64,000 nt of DNA. It comes from Sipunculus nudus (Eukaryota; Annelida; Sipuncula; Golfingiida; Sipunculidae). Made by a program: the position numbers and the translations under genes. The stretch covers positions 15,387,741 through 15,451,740 of the forward strand of contig CM049318.1 in NCBI GenBank assembly GCA_026874595.1, written 5' to 3'. Positions within the stretch are counted from its first letter, which is position 1, and each line of letters opens with the position of its first letter. Shown here piece by piece: positions 1-11,333 of the stretch. Below the pieces are notes generated by a model. It was not told where the DNA came from, did no database searches, and saw only the letters and a list, made by a program, of their open reading frames with translations.

Positions 1-223
1 TTATAACGTTATCTCCATATTCCTGGTCCGTGGTCTACGTGCTTTGGACATTATCCAAGCTCATCAGCCATGCATGACTGACTTTGTATTTTATATCTGA
101 TGGATGGCTCCGCTACTGTCTGCTGCACATAAAAGCTGTATCTCGCAACATTATATGCTTGGCTGGTGCTTCATTGTTTTTAGATGTTCGCTTTTGTAGT
201 TAATGGTTAGCCGTTAAAAGTAC

Positions 224-288
<65 letters not shown>

Positions 289-290
289 GA
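224..290. repeat. (GA)n then (GACA)n microsatellite
   Basis: A GA dinucleotide run passes directly into GACA tetranucleotide repeats, with degenerate GACA continuing to about 330. It is a simple sequence with no coding value. Confidence 0.95.
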
Positions 291-338
291 AAGATACATG
301 GAGTGAGACAGAAAGACAGACAGACATACAATGGCTAA

Positions 339-341
<3 letters not shown>

Positions 342-388
<47 letters not shown>
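342..388. repeat. (AT)n microsatellite
   Basis: An uninterrupted AT run. The next stretch, 390-1,260, is AT-rich and shows no gene, RNA or repeat that I can support. Confidence 0.95.
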
Positions 389-390
<2 letters not shown>

Positions 391-1265
391 TTCAGAGCTC
401 ATTGTGTATGTGTGTGTTTCAGAGCCAGCAAAAAAAAAAGTTTACCTCTGACGAGCAATGCCGATCTGTTATATTCATATGAATAAAATGTAGGGCTTTA
501 GAACATTGTTTAAACGATACACCAAAACAATGTGACAAATCGACATTTAGTGATGAAGGTCTATGTCGCTTTTGCTTAACAATACTTTTAGAAATGCTAG
601 TTGAACATCTATATATATTCTTCTTTGTGCATTCAGAGAAAAACATTTATGTTTTGTCTTGACACGGTTTCCATCATGTATCAATACGTTATTGTAATGG
701 AGAAATGTCTTAAAATGTCTTCAGTTTTGAATTTAGTTTTATTTGAGGTTTTGAACTCGTTATGAGGTTGTGAGGCTCATAGTGCTATTCTATAACTAAG
801 ACATTGAAATTAGTTTTACTTTTTATTTCTCAAATATAGTTTTTTTATGCCACTGTGATCAAATAAAGCTCTTGTTTGATACAACATGTCCAGCTGTTGT
901 AAAGCTTAATCTCCAATTCTTCGATCAGGAAATATAGGAGAGCAATGAATTTTATCATAAATACGTGTCATGTATCGCTTCAATATATTGTATTGTATTG
1001 TGCATACCTTTAGTAATCACACTGGGATATACAGACCAAAGCACGACTATTTATTTTCACATCAATTTAACTTAATGATCATTTTGTTATTTTCTATAGT
1101 TTCTCTTAACAGAGCTTAGTTTTAATTAAAAGGAATAAAATAACATAAAAAGTTATTCCTAGCGCAAATAGAATCAGAGTAACATCAATTAGATCATATA
1201 ACATCACTAGAAATACTGCTGTGGAAATCATAAAGTCAGCTTACTGCGAAATTGATATGCGGTTG

Positions 1266-1500
1266 GTAAACAACTTCATAAATTTTGCGCGGGTATTCCC
1301 ATCTACAGTCCCTTATCGGGTTCTTCTAATTATAGCGCACCTGTTCCAGTTAATTAAGAACGACCTTGAACTTGCCTACCTTGACGCTAAAAGCATGCCG
1401 TTAGGATCTATAAATCATTGTCGCTTTGTTATTCCTCTCAGCGGTTTTACCAACACAAACTCTTTAAAATTAATGTACTTGAAGTTACATGGGTTTTCCC
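1266..1500 (+). repeat. Dispersed repeat, TAAATCTAACG family (divergent copy)
   Basis: This copy has the family's ordered blocks: GTAAACAAC and a CATAAAT block, then an AGTCCCTT block, then TCTAATTATAG, then TTAATTAAGAACGACCTTG. The same order recurs at 3.57, 45.42, 46.40 and 60.53 kb on the plus strand and at 30.3 kb on the minus strand. There is no coding sign. It is probably an interspersed non-autonomous element of about 200 bp. Confidence 0.5.
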
Positions 1501-1599
1501 TAAGGCAGTCCCTTTTAGTCAGCATGTATAGTCATACTGGTTAACATTTGTGTAATCAGTAGAAAAACAACAGTTAGTAGGTCTGAATACTGTTACTAG

Positions 1600-2300
1600 T
1601 AGACGTTTACTCTGCAGACATCCCAGCTCATATCTCGGGAACCGATTGGGCCAAAATTTTGCATGTGTATAGGTCTCACATAGCTCTTCATCATAGGCAA
1701 AACCAGTGGCGCTACCTGCAATCATTTATGCATAGCGTCCATCTGTTTATCTGCCTTGGGATAAAATCACTCATATCTCAGCAGTGGTTTGACTTTTCCA
1801 CCTGAAATTTTGCAGGTTTATACATCCTGGACAGCTCTCTTGATTTTATGACAGGTGGCACCACCTACATTCAGGTTTACTCTGCCGACATCCAAGCTCA
1901 TATCTCGGGAACCGTTTGGGCCAAAATTTTGCATGTGTATAGGTCTCACATAGCTCTTCATCATAGGCAAAACTGGTGGCGCCACCTGCAACCACTTATG
2001 CACAGCATCCATCTGTTCATCTGCCTTGGGATAAAATCACTCATATGTCAGCAGTGGCTTGACTTATCCACCTGAAATTTTGCAGGTTTATACGTCCTGG
2101 ACAATTTTCTCGATTTTATGACAGGTGGCACCGCCTATATTCACGTTTACGCTGCAGACATCCATGCTAATATGCAACACACCTCACTCTATTCCCCTTG
2201 CCACTTAATCCATGCCTCACTTCACCCGTCCCACTCTGATTTCTGCAGATACAAATAGTCGCTTGTTGACTACGCATATTCTAGTTTTAAAATGTCCTAG
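1600..2300 (+). repeat. Dispersed repeat with internal ~267-bp tandem units (GGTGGCGCCACC family)
   Basis: Two tandem units of about 267 bp each carry a block reading AGCTCATATCTCGGGAACCG, a block CCAAAATTTTGCATGTGTAT and a GGTGGCGCCACCTG-like palindrome. The same family lies in reverse orientation at 27.53-28.64 kb. Similarity continues past the tandem part, where 2,165-2,290 matches the reverse complement of about 27,480-27,620. Open frames inside are chance products of the repeat. Confidence 0.7.
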
Positions 2301-3204
2301 TCTGAAACTTGCCGGTCCGAAATGTCCATATTGCAGAAACCATAATGACTAAGGTAGATATGCAGGACTTAAGAGGATCAATATTAAATTTTAAAAATAA
2401 ACCTCCATTCATACTCCCAAACTTTGCACAGGCTCGCATTAGGCCTGTAGGCCTTGTTTATAATTATATTTTTTAACGCAGGGTAATGAAAAGGTATAAA
2501 TTGTGTTATTTGGTAGCGTATTGCGATAAGCATTGTTATATTTTCATTACATTAAATTTATATAAAATAATTGTTTTTTTTTTTAATTTATATATATATT
2601 CAGTATTGTATGAATTATTTATTTATATAAATATATTATTAATATACTATATTTATTACTAGCAAAACTTTATTAAATTAAATGTAATGACAATAAACTT
2701 TTATTTAGATCAGCTTATTTCAATCACAAAAATGGAAAGATTACTTTCTTATGTACTATTATCAGTGCCAAAAAAAAACCCCATTTAAAATCAAACTTGG
2801 TATTAAAGAATTCTAGACTGTATTTTAGCACAAAGAAAGTTAGATATTGTGTTTAATTACAGCGGTGTAAACCACATCGCAAGGCTGCCGTTTTTTAACA
2901 ATAATACTGTTAACTTGACACTTGATATTCATGCAGTTATCATAAGATGTGTGCAGAGAATATTAATGAATGATTAATTATTATTACCGTGGAACACTTT
3001 TTTGCGTATAAAAGTATTGCTTGCAGACATGCAAATTCTTGGTATATTAGGCCTACTTGAATATTCCCTACTTTAAGTCTAAATACAGGGTAGAGGCCCA
3101 ATTTAAGCCTGTCTTTAATCCGAACCCATTTAGATATCTAAATTTGTAACAGAAATATTGTTTCTTACTCAAAAACATGAGTTTCAGGCACGTTAACAAA
3201 ATGT

Positions 3205-3300
3205 AAAAAAATATCGATATTTGAAAACTAACGCGATACTTAATATGCGAATCGTGGTACCGCGATACACTGATATATCGATGATATCGCACAGCCTTAT
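3205..3300. repeat. Possible end of a small DNA transposon (GCTGTGCGATATATCG-like)
   Basis: Read on the minus strand the stretch begins AAGGCTGTGCGATATCATCG and is full of CGATA and TATCG palindromes. This resembles the ends of hAT-like non-autonomous elements in many animals. I found no matching second end. The rest of 2,300-3,570 is AT-rich DNA in which I see nothing else. Confidence 0.25.
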
Positions 3301-3572
3301 TTAATACGTAACCGGCCAAACTAACTTGTTTTACTTGGATATACCTGGCCCGAATAAAGCATATGTTTAAGTGCAAATAAAAAATATTAATCAGTGAATG
3401 GATTAATATATTCTTAAAAGTAGTTTCTGTGTAACATTCATTATTTTTCAACAACGTTAAATAAACATAAACAGCCTCGTATTGTACAGCAGGAATATCA
3501 TGAGTTTCAGAGAAGATGTATAATTAAATATTAATCAGAATGTTCTCGTGGAAGGTTGATAAAAAAGTTTGA

Positions 3573-3760
3573 GGTAAACAGCTACATATATCTTGCGTGG
3601 GGATTTCCACTCGGAGTCCCTTGTCAGCTCCATCCAATTATAGTAAAGTCACTTCGGCTAATAAACAAATAACTTGCTGAACATGACGCGGGACGAGTGA
3701 CATTTGAAGATATAAAGCATCACCTGTCAAAGTGTTTTTATTTTGCTATCCCAGCAAATA
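3573..3760 (+). repeat. Dispersed repeat, TAAATCTAACG family (copy)
   Basis: The copy shows GTAAACAGC, GGGGATTTCCA, GGAGTCCCTTGTC, ATCCAATTATAG and a CATGACGCGGGACGA tail, in the same order as the copies at 45.4 and 60.5 kb. It is non-coding. Confidence 0.5.
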
Positions 3761-4429
3761 AATGTTGATGAAACCAAGGGCTTTATCAATTTAGTTAAAA
3801 TCGGCATTAGTATTTAAGTTTTAGAAAGTATTGATTGGAAACAAATTTATTTTTTATCATATATTATATAAAATAAATTTTTGCAGCTCTTATTTGGATC
3901 TTAATTAAAATCCAAAACCGCCAAGGTTTTTGTTTTTATAATTGTAACGGTTTGTTTAATAAAAAAAAGTCCCGTGAATATGTCTTGTGAAAGTATGAAA
4001 GGATATAATACGAATTAAATATCTGTTGTAAAAATATTATGGTTTTACGATTAACAGAAACTTGGATAGCTATATCATAAAGACTCCCCTATGAGAGCTA
4101 ACAGACAAAATGCACATAGCCTCTCTGCATTGATGGAAACATACAAGCGAGGTTGAAATCAGTCGAGTAGAAATAAAATGATTAGAGAAGCTCTTATGAA
4201 CTTTTACAGATAAGCCGGATCTATATATTTAGACAGAGACGTAGTTCGAAAAGCGGCCGCACAAAAGTATCGATTTCTAAGAATAGGAATATTCCCTATT
4301 GATACCTTGGGTGCATTTTAGAATTCTTTTGATTTTCTAATTTGCCCACCAGTACACCAGGGGTTACTGATCTTTGCTACTTTCATTGAGGTGGATATGG
4401 TCAGTCTTTAGAATGAAATCAGGAACATG

Positions 4430-4915
4430 CCTTATCATACCGTCGCAACGAAGTTGCGAAAACCATATAATAATGCCTCCGTTCATGCATTCTTCGTCTG
4501 TCTGTCCGTTCTTCCGGTACTAGCTTATAGATCGATTTCAAGCCAAACCGTTTGACATAACCTTTGATTTTGCACATATGGCTCACCCACACATAGATGA
4601 AGAATACTATCAATTTTGAGGCCACAGTCAAAGGTCACAGCCACAGGGCCCACTCCTTGAAACAGATTGTGGACCCATTTTTAGGCCAAACCCTTTGACC
4701 ATAACCTTTCATCTTGCAAATATGGCTAACCTACCCATGGATGAAGAACCCTATCGATTTTGAGGTCACAGGATCAAAGGTCACGGATACAAGGCCCAAT
4801 TCTTGAAAAAGCTTGTGCACCCATTTAAAGTCAAACCGTTTGACCAACTCCTCTCATCATACTCATATGGCTCACCCCTCCATGGGCGAAGAACCATATT
4901 ATTTGAGGTAATAGG
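4430..4915. repeat. Degenerate ~170-bp tandem repeat (CAAACCGTTTGAC family)
   Basis: About three degenerate units each contain CAAACCGTTTGACC, a CATATGGCTCACCC block, a GATGAAGAACC block and TTTGAGGTCACAGGNCAAAGGTCA. The last unit runs into the next array. I see no evidence of coding. Confidence 0.6.
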
Positions 4916-5236
4916 ACCAAAGGTCAAGGCCAGAAAGCTGCCCACCTAATTTTCACACTAGACTTTTATAAATTGACTGTAATTTTACACAACAATGTTA
5001 TGGCAGTACATATTTGATTGAGGTTATAGGACCAAAGGTCAAGGCCAGAAAGCTGCCCACCTAATTTTCACACTAGACTGTTATAAATTGACTGTAATTT
5101 TACACAACAATGTTATGGCAGTACCTATTTAATTGAGGTAACAGGACCAAAGGTCAAGGCCAGATAGCTGCCCACCTAATTTTCAATCTAGACTATTATA
5201 AATTGAATGTAATTTTACACAACCAGGTTATGGCAG
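4915..5236. repeat. ~117-bp tandem repeat, about 2.7 copies
   Basis: Units begin AGGACCAAAGGTCAAGGCCA, continue through GCTGCCCACCTAATTTTCA and end ACAACAATGTTATGGCAGTA. Copies start near 4,915, 5,030 and 5,146 and differ at few sites, so the amplification looks fairly recent. Confidence 0.85.
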
Positions 5237-5249
5237 CACGGGTGCCAGT

Positions 5250-5625
5250 ACAATGTTCTGAACAATTACAGTGGCATGTAATTTGCAATGTTGTGTAGTT
5301 GTGTATGCATTATTGTGTAAATTAATGTGCAATGTTGTGTAATATAATTCGCATATAAATGGCAATGTTGTGTTAATTATTGTGCATGGTTGTGTTATTT
5401 TATATGCATTGCTGTGTATATCAATAAGCAATGGTGTGTTATTTTATATGCATTGTTGTGCAATTTAATGTACTATGTTGTGTAATATAATATGCATTGT
5501 TTTGTAAATTAATGTGAAATGTTGTGTAATTTTAAATACATTGTTGTGCAAATTAATGTAAAGTGTTGTGTAATTTTAAATACATTGTTGTGTAGTTTAA
5601 CATACAGTGTTGTATTCATTCATGA
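5250..5625. repeat. Degenerate ~30-bp minisatellite (ATTGTTGTGTAATT)
   Basis: Repeats of TGCATTGTTGTGTAATTTAA-like units continue from the last bases of the preceding 117-bp unit (CAATGTTATGGCAG). The minisatellite may therefore have grown out of that repeat. From 5,640 to 6,750 I see only AT-rich DNA with a C-run near 6,436. Confidence 0.7.
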
Positions 5626-6756
5626 CGAATTTTGTTCATCAGTAATGTGAAATTACAGATAATATACTGTATTTCAACAAGAATGTTAAAATATGACAGG
5701 TAGGGTCACTCAGAGATTATTACTGTAATCTTCCATTAAATGGCATATATTGTCTTGTTGATGTTGATGCGGGAAAGCTGTGAAGCTGCGGGGAAAGTTG
5801 ATTAAGCGTGAAAACACGAACAAAAAACAATGTAAAATAAAAACAATTTATTTCAGCTATGAAATTTTCATTCAATCAATTTTCAATTATATACAAATGT
5901 TTTATTCCTTTATTGCGTACGATGGTTGTGTGGTTACACTTTGTTAAATATAGTCAGGTTTTAAACCTCTTAGAAAATATTGAACATGTCAAAACAATTT
6001 AACCCATGACTTAGTAAGAACATAATTTAATACTAATTCAAATTCTGGAACCCGTATGAAATATTTCAATTTACTTTTCGATTTATCAGCTAAAAACATA
6101 ATATGTCAATTAAACCAATAAAAGCAAATTAGTATATACTTGTATGCAACATAAACATAATTTTAGTTTACAGAATTTATCAGATTAATTCCACATAGGT
6201 CATCACTATGTGAGCTCAAGATAATGTTGTTTAGAAAAAAACTGAAGCTATATTTAGTAATTATGATAATGTAACTTGAATCTGGTCCTGTTTTTAAGGA
6301 CTCTGAAATTTAAACAAGTTCGTGCCACCGTGCCACTAAATACTTGTAATAAAGAACTAACAACATTGATGAAAGGACTTTAGTTTACACATAATCTTTC
6401 AACCAAACGTTGGGTTAACCAAACAAAGCCCGTACCCCCCCCCCCTCAAGTGTTCGGATGAATGGCGCTCTACTGTATTTGTTCCTTTTTTTTCTTATTG
6501 CAGAAAACTAGAATATATATATTATATATAATAACTAAAGCAGAAACAGCTGAGCAAAGAGTTCATACTGTAAACAATACTGACTTGTCATAGTACCCAT
6601 GCCGGACATGAGACAATTCTTGCTCAAATGTGTCACATTTTGATTTATTCAGTCACATATTAAATTAGAGTTCAATATCAAAATATCACTAATCAAAATA
6701 AAAAGGCCTAGCAGATATATGCTGAGTCCAGGGAGATCCTTCTGGGTCCATTTAAA

Positions 6757-7090
6757 CTTGCCATTTATTCTTGTACTCTTTCAAATGGATCAATTCTTCC
6801 TGCACCTTTTTGTTCATGGCAGGAAGACGTTTTTCTTCCCTTTTTCAATCATGCTTCCTCTTCCAGGATTTATCCTCGCAAAAAGGCTGAAAATATATGT
6901 TAAAATAATTATACATATCAAGAGTATCAACGTGGTCAGAAAACTGGAGTCAGTGACACCGCTTTGTCCCCAGCTTGTCCAGAGTATATATCAGATATGA
7001 CCGACAGGAAAGAGCTACATTGTTTATGTACTGGTATCCTCCAGCTCCAGTGAGGGCAAATATATGAACCAAAGCCATAACAGACCTTTC
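6757..7090 (-). pseudogene. Possible coding remnant, unidentified
   Basis: On the minus strand a charged, helix-like segment ends in a stop at about 6,757, with residues such as RLPAMNKKVQEELIHLKE. It follows an in-frame TGA, and a poly-pyrimidine AG acceptor lies just upstream. Further upstream, short open segments in other frames carry hydrophobic stretches. I do not recognise a family and could not join the pieces into one reading frame. It could be a decayed small gene or chance; confidence is low. Confidence 0.2.
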
Positions 7091-7191
7091 CACCTGTCGA
7101 TACAATTATTTCAACACCTTTATCTAAGGGGTAATAGAATTAATGATTTTACAAGGTGAGACATTCATGTAAATTTTAAATACTAAAGGTT

Positions 7192-7193
<2 letters not shown>

Positions 7194-7237
<44 letters not shown>

Positions 7238-7240
7238 TAT
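7194..7240. repeat. (AT)n microsatellite
   Basis: An AT run just left of the LTR retrotransposon. Between it and 7,594 I see no supportable feature. Confidence 0.9.
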
Positions 7241-7593
7241 CTTTTCAGATAAAACATTTACACCAACACCTACTACCAGGAATCCAACCCATATCAACCA
7301 AGACATGCTTAATTCATCGGGCTTCAAATAATGATCAAATCTTGAATGATGCGTGCAACGCTTGATAACAAACATTCTTCAGTCAATCAAGCAGACAACG
7401 AATTTGCTTTGAATTTTTCTTCCATAGTCATGGGACGTGCATATACCACAGTATATTCCAGTTATTTAACTCTTTATAGTAAAAGGTTAATCAAGCCGTC
7501 TCTGCTTAATGAGCTTACTTTGAGATTATATTTTAGGAATGCGCGAAAACATTAGTAAAACGCTCGATATGTTCAACAAAATGTGTATAACCG

Positions 7594-8580
7594 TGGCCAG
7601 GTTCGTTTGAAATATTAAGGAAGGATGCCCAAGAATAGCCAAGCACTCTCACACACACCCATGAACAAACAACTAAGACAGCAGGTATACAACAAACTTT
7701 TTGTATTGACTATATATACAGTGAATTTCAATAAGTTGACTTGGCTGGTAGCTGACGCCGATTTAAAGTTGACACAGGAACTGCTACAGGTACCAGAGGG
7801 ACCTTCCCAAAAGTGCGATATCTGAAGACAAATAAAACCCTTATTTAATCTTTACGGTTCGCAATTAAATCTTCCCAAGAGAAATGTGTCACAAGAAGGG
7901 AGTTTTTAGACAGAAAAGCTAGGAGGATATATAGGATTTAAATTAAGACCGGATTTCAACAGGGCACGGCACAAGTTAATGGAGTAAAAATGATAGTAAT
8001 GAAAATATATAACCAGTTATATTCTTATGAGGCTGCAATACAGTGTCTTTACAATGCAATAAGGAAAATTGTAACAGGCTCACCAACATTGCGTCAGAGT
8101 TTTAGGAACGTCTGTTGTCACAGGTTGGTAGTGGTGGCGTTTGGTTTTCATGGAAACCATCCCTCACAGGTTTACTTCCGGTGCCTGGTTTCCCAACATT
8201 TTTGCTGCTTGTGTAGAGTAATGCATTGCCAAATATTAACATGTAACTTCAGTCACTGTACAGTTTGGTTTAGAGTTTGGTTTACCATTGTTCATTTGGC
8301 AAAAATGTCCTCTGACTTCGCTTCTATGTTTTTTTTTGTGTGTGTGTGTTCAGCTCATAGGTGAACCTCTCGGTTCCAGGTTCACAGACCAACTCTGGCC
8401 TTTACACAAGATTCCCCATGCACCAAGACACAGAAACATTACAGCCTCACTTTGAGTTGTGTGATTACCAGGGCATAAGAAAGGACGTGTGACAGGGAGA
8501 AAGGGGATTCTTAACAAGCAGAAAATAGAACAATTTAAAACCCAATGAATACACAGGGCATTGAAAGGCTGGACCTGACA
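7594..8580 (-). repeat. 3' LTR of the Gmr1-like element
   Basis: This 987-bp copy matches 13,866-14,852 except for about three substitutions, near 7,866, 7,913 and 8,021. On the plus strand it begins TGGCCAGGT and ends ACCTGACA, an imperfect inverted terminus with TG/CA ends. It contains plus-strand open frames of 66 and 124 codons that recur in the other LTR. These oppose the element's coding strand and are not taken as genes. Confidence 0.93.
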
Positions 8581-8726
8581 TGGTCCTACAAAATTATGTA
8601 ATGATAACTCCATAAAAAAAACCGCTTACATGTTCTATAAACTTGTTCTAATATCTTAGGCTAGAGAGGCAGTGACCTTTGAAGGTCATTCTCCAAGTAG
8701 CGAGGGAGTTCATGGTACTTGTAGCC

Positions 8727-10904
8727 TTAGGTTCCAGGTACACGGCTGAGAAAATCGGGCCCATGATTAACTCTGCCAGACACTGATTCAACCTTGAACT
8801 TATATTCTTGAAGCACCATCGCCCAACGCATTACACGTTTATTCAAACATTTGGATTGGTTGATATAGATTAAGGGCCTGTGATCTGTTTGAATGATGAA
8901 GGCCCGTCCAAATAGGTACAAGTCATATTTCCGGACTGCCCATACTACAGCAAGGCATTCCTTCTCTATAGCGGAATAGTTCTGTTCGGACTTTGACAGT
9001 TTGCGGCTCGCATAAGCCACTGGATGTAGAACACCATCACAGTCCTGTAGCAGAATAGCTCCCAGTCCTCGATCTGAGTCATCTGTTTGGAGCACGAATG
9101 TTTTAGAGAAGTTGGGCAGTTGTAAAATGGGAGGGTTTGCTAGTTTTGACCTCAGAGCTTGAAAAGCTAGCTCCTGCGGTTCTTCCCATTTAACCTTATT
9201 AGGTTGCCCTTTTCTGGTGAGGTCAGTTAAGGGTAAAGCAACCTCTGAGTAGTTTGGGATGTAGCATCTGTAGAAACCTGTTAGGCCAAGGAAACTACGG
9301 ACTTGTTTCTTTGTCACAGGACGCTCAGTATCCTGAACTTTCTTGACAAGAGCTGGGTTTGTAGCCAGATGGCCATTACCCACCTGATGACCAAGAAATT
9401 CCAAACTTGGATAACCAATGAAACTTTTTGATGGTCGTGCAGACAGATTAGCTTCATGCAAGATTTTAAGCACACGAGTGAGCGATAAAACATGCTCGTT
9501 CCAGGTTTCATTGTGCACTAAAATGTCATCAATGTATGATACAACGTTATTCACGCCATCAAAGAGTGTGAATAGCGCAGTCATACGTGTGAATAGCGCA
9601 GGAGCTACCACAATTCCGAATGGGAGGAAACGAAATTGCCATTGACCATCTGGAGTCACAAAAGAGGTATATTTTCGAGCCCTGGCAGCCATTGGAACCT
9701 GCCAGTACCCTATTGCGAGATCGATTTTCGTGAAAAAACGACTGTGTGACAATTCCGTGAACAAGTGTTCAGGGTTTGGCAATGGTTCAGGATTAAATAC
9801 TACAACACGATTTAATTTTCTGAAATCCACGCAAAACCGCACATTGTTATCTTTTTTTCTGACCATGACGACCGGTGAGGCATATTCGGATTCAGATCGC
9901 TCAATAATGCCAAGAGACAGCATATCTCTTATCTCTTTTCTCATTGTTTCCCGAACAGCTTGCGGAACTGGATATGGTCTAGATCGGATTGGATCAGATG
10001 TGGTCAAATGTATGTCACATTCTATTACATTTGTCTGTTTCGGTACGTCTGTGAAAGTGTCCTTAAACCTATCAAGAATTTGGCACACATCAGATTTCTG
10101 AGCAGTGGTCAATTCAGAACTTACATGTACATCTGCTTTTGTTTCTTTCCTAACCACAGTAGGCATAGGAACAACATCTGTCAGATCAGTGTCAAACTCT
10201 GCCTCATCTGATTTACCTTCAAGTTCATCGTGTGAAACATCAGTCGCACAAAGTTGCTCAACTACATTATCAGACATAGGGGCATCAAACAAGCAGTTTA
10301 CCTGAGCTGGTTCCGGTCTACGAATGTATCTTTTGAGCATATTTATATGGTAGGATTTCAATTTACCATTGACCTTGACTTGGTAGTCATTATCATTGAA
10401 ACGTGACATGACAGGGTATGGACCTTTCCATTGAAGGAGTAGTTTATTATGATCAGTGGGGAGAAGTATTAAGACTTCATCTCCAGGCTCAAGGGATCTA
10501 GGTTTCTTTCCCAGGTCATAGTACCTTTTGTACCTACCTGCTGCTTTTTCCAGGTTTTGATGTGCTAACTCACATGTGTCCTTGAGCTTTTCCTTGAGAT
10601 CAATGACATATTGATAAGTAGATTTTACCTCTGCATCAGTAGTTTCATTTGTCATCAATTCTCTCAATACTTTCATGGGACCACGAACAGATCTACCATA
10701 AAGTAACTCAAAGGGAGAGAACTGGGTACTTTCTTGGGGTGCTTCTCTATAAGCAAAGAGCACAGCATTGAGGTATCTGTCCCAGTCCCTAGGACGTTCA
10801 GCACAGAGTCGCTTTAGCATGAGTTTTAATGTGGAATGGAAAGACTCAATGAGCCCATTACACAAAGGATGATAAGGGGTAGTACACAATTGTCTAATAG
10901 ACAA
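8727..10904 (-). pseudogene. pol segment: integrase C-terminal part, reverse transcriptase and RNase H
   Basis: This is 725 codons in one frame. Residues 1-60 finish the integrase core, including its catalytic Glu at about residue 20. A GPY/F module (WKGPYPV) follows at 159-165. The RT domain spans about 290-560, with the first catalytic Asp at about 395 (KIDLAIGYWQ) and the YIDD box at 457-460. RNase H at about 600-720 keeps an Asp in TDDSD (608), a Glu near 647-649, an Asp in QTDHRPL (674) and an Asp at 717. The segment starts right after an in-frame TAG at 10,905-10,907, so the break falls between integrase's second Asp and its Glu. RT and RNase H look intact. It serves reverse transcription and integration of the element. 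Confidence 0.92.
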
Positions 10905-11333
10905 CTAACGACTCACCTCTTGCATGATGGCTGACGTAAACTGTGCGCCCATATCACTCAATACTTCAGACGGGATTCCTACTCTGGAATAAATGTCTAC
11001 AAGTGCCTCGGCTATGGTTTCAGTATCAATGTTAGGCAACGCTACAGCCTCTGGGTATCTAGTAGCATTGTCAATGAGGGTAAGCAGGTATCTGTTACCT
11101 TTGTCTGATACAGGTTTTATTGGACCCACAATATCAACCGCAACCCTATGGAAAGGTTCATCTATGATAGGTACTTTGCCTAGAGGCACCTTGGCGACCT
11201 TGCCCTTCGGGAGAGTCCGCTGACATATGTCACAAGATTTGCAATAGGTACTTACATCATTGTGCATGTTTGGCCAGAAAAATTGAGATGAGACTTTCTC
11301 AAAGGTACGTGCAATCCCTAGATGAGCTGACAT
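10905..11333 (-). pseudogene. pol segment: integrase zinc-binding and first core part
   Basis: This 142-codon segment lies in the same frame as its two neighbours, between two in-frame stops. It holds part of the HHCC zinc finger (SAHLG His, then CDICQ cysteines at 34 and 37). It also holds the first two catalytic Asp residues, in VAVDIVGP (67) and LSDMGAQF (127). From Asp127 to the Glu in the next segment there are 35 intervening codons, counting the stop codon, which is the D,D-35-E spacing of retroviral-type integrases. The stop at 11,334-11,336 falls inside the zinc finger, next to its first His. Confidence 0.9.

Noticed and set aside
7990-8364. 124-codon plus-strand frame in the LTR, repeated at 14,262-14,636
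   Set aside because: It lies in both LTRs opposite to the coding strand, recognises no domain and is explained by LTR duplication.
9418-11223. Plus-strand open frames across the retrotransposon
   Set aside because: They are shadows of the minus-strand pol frame.
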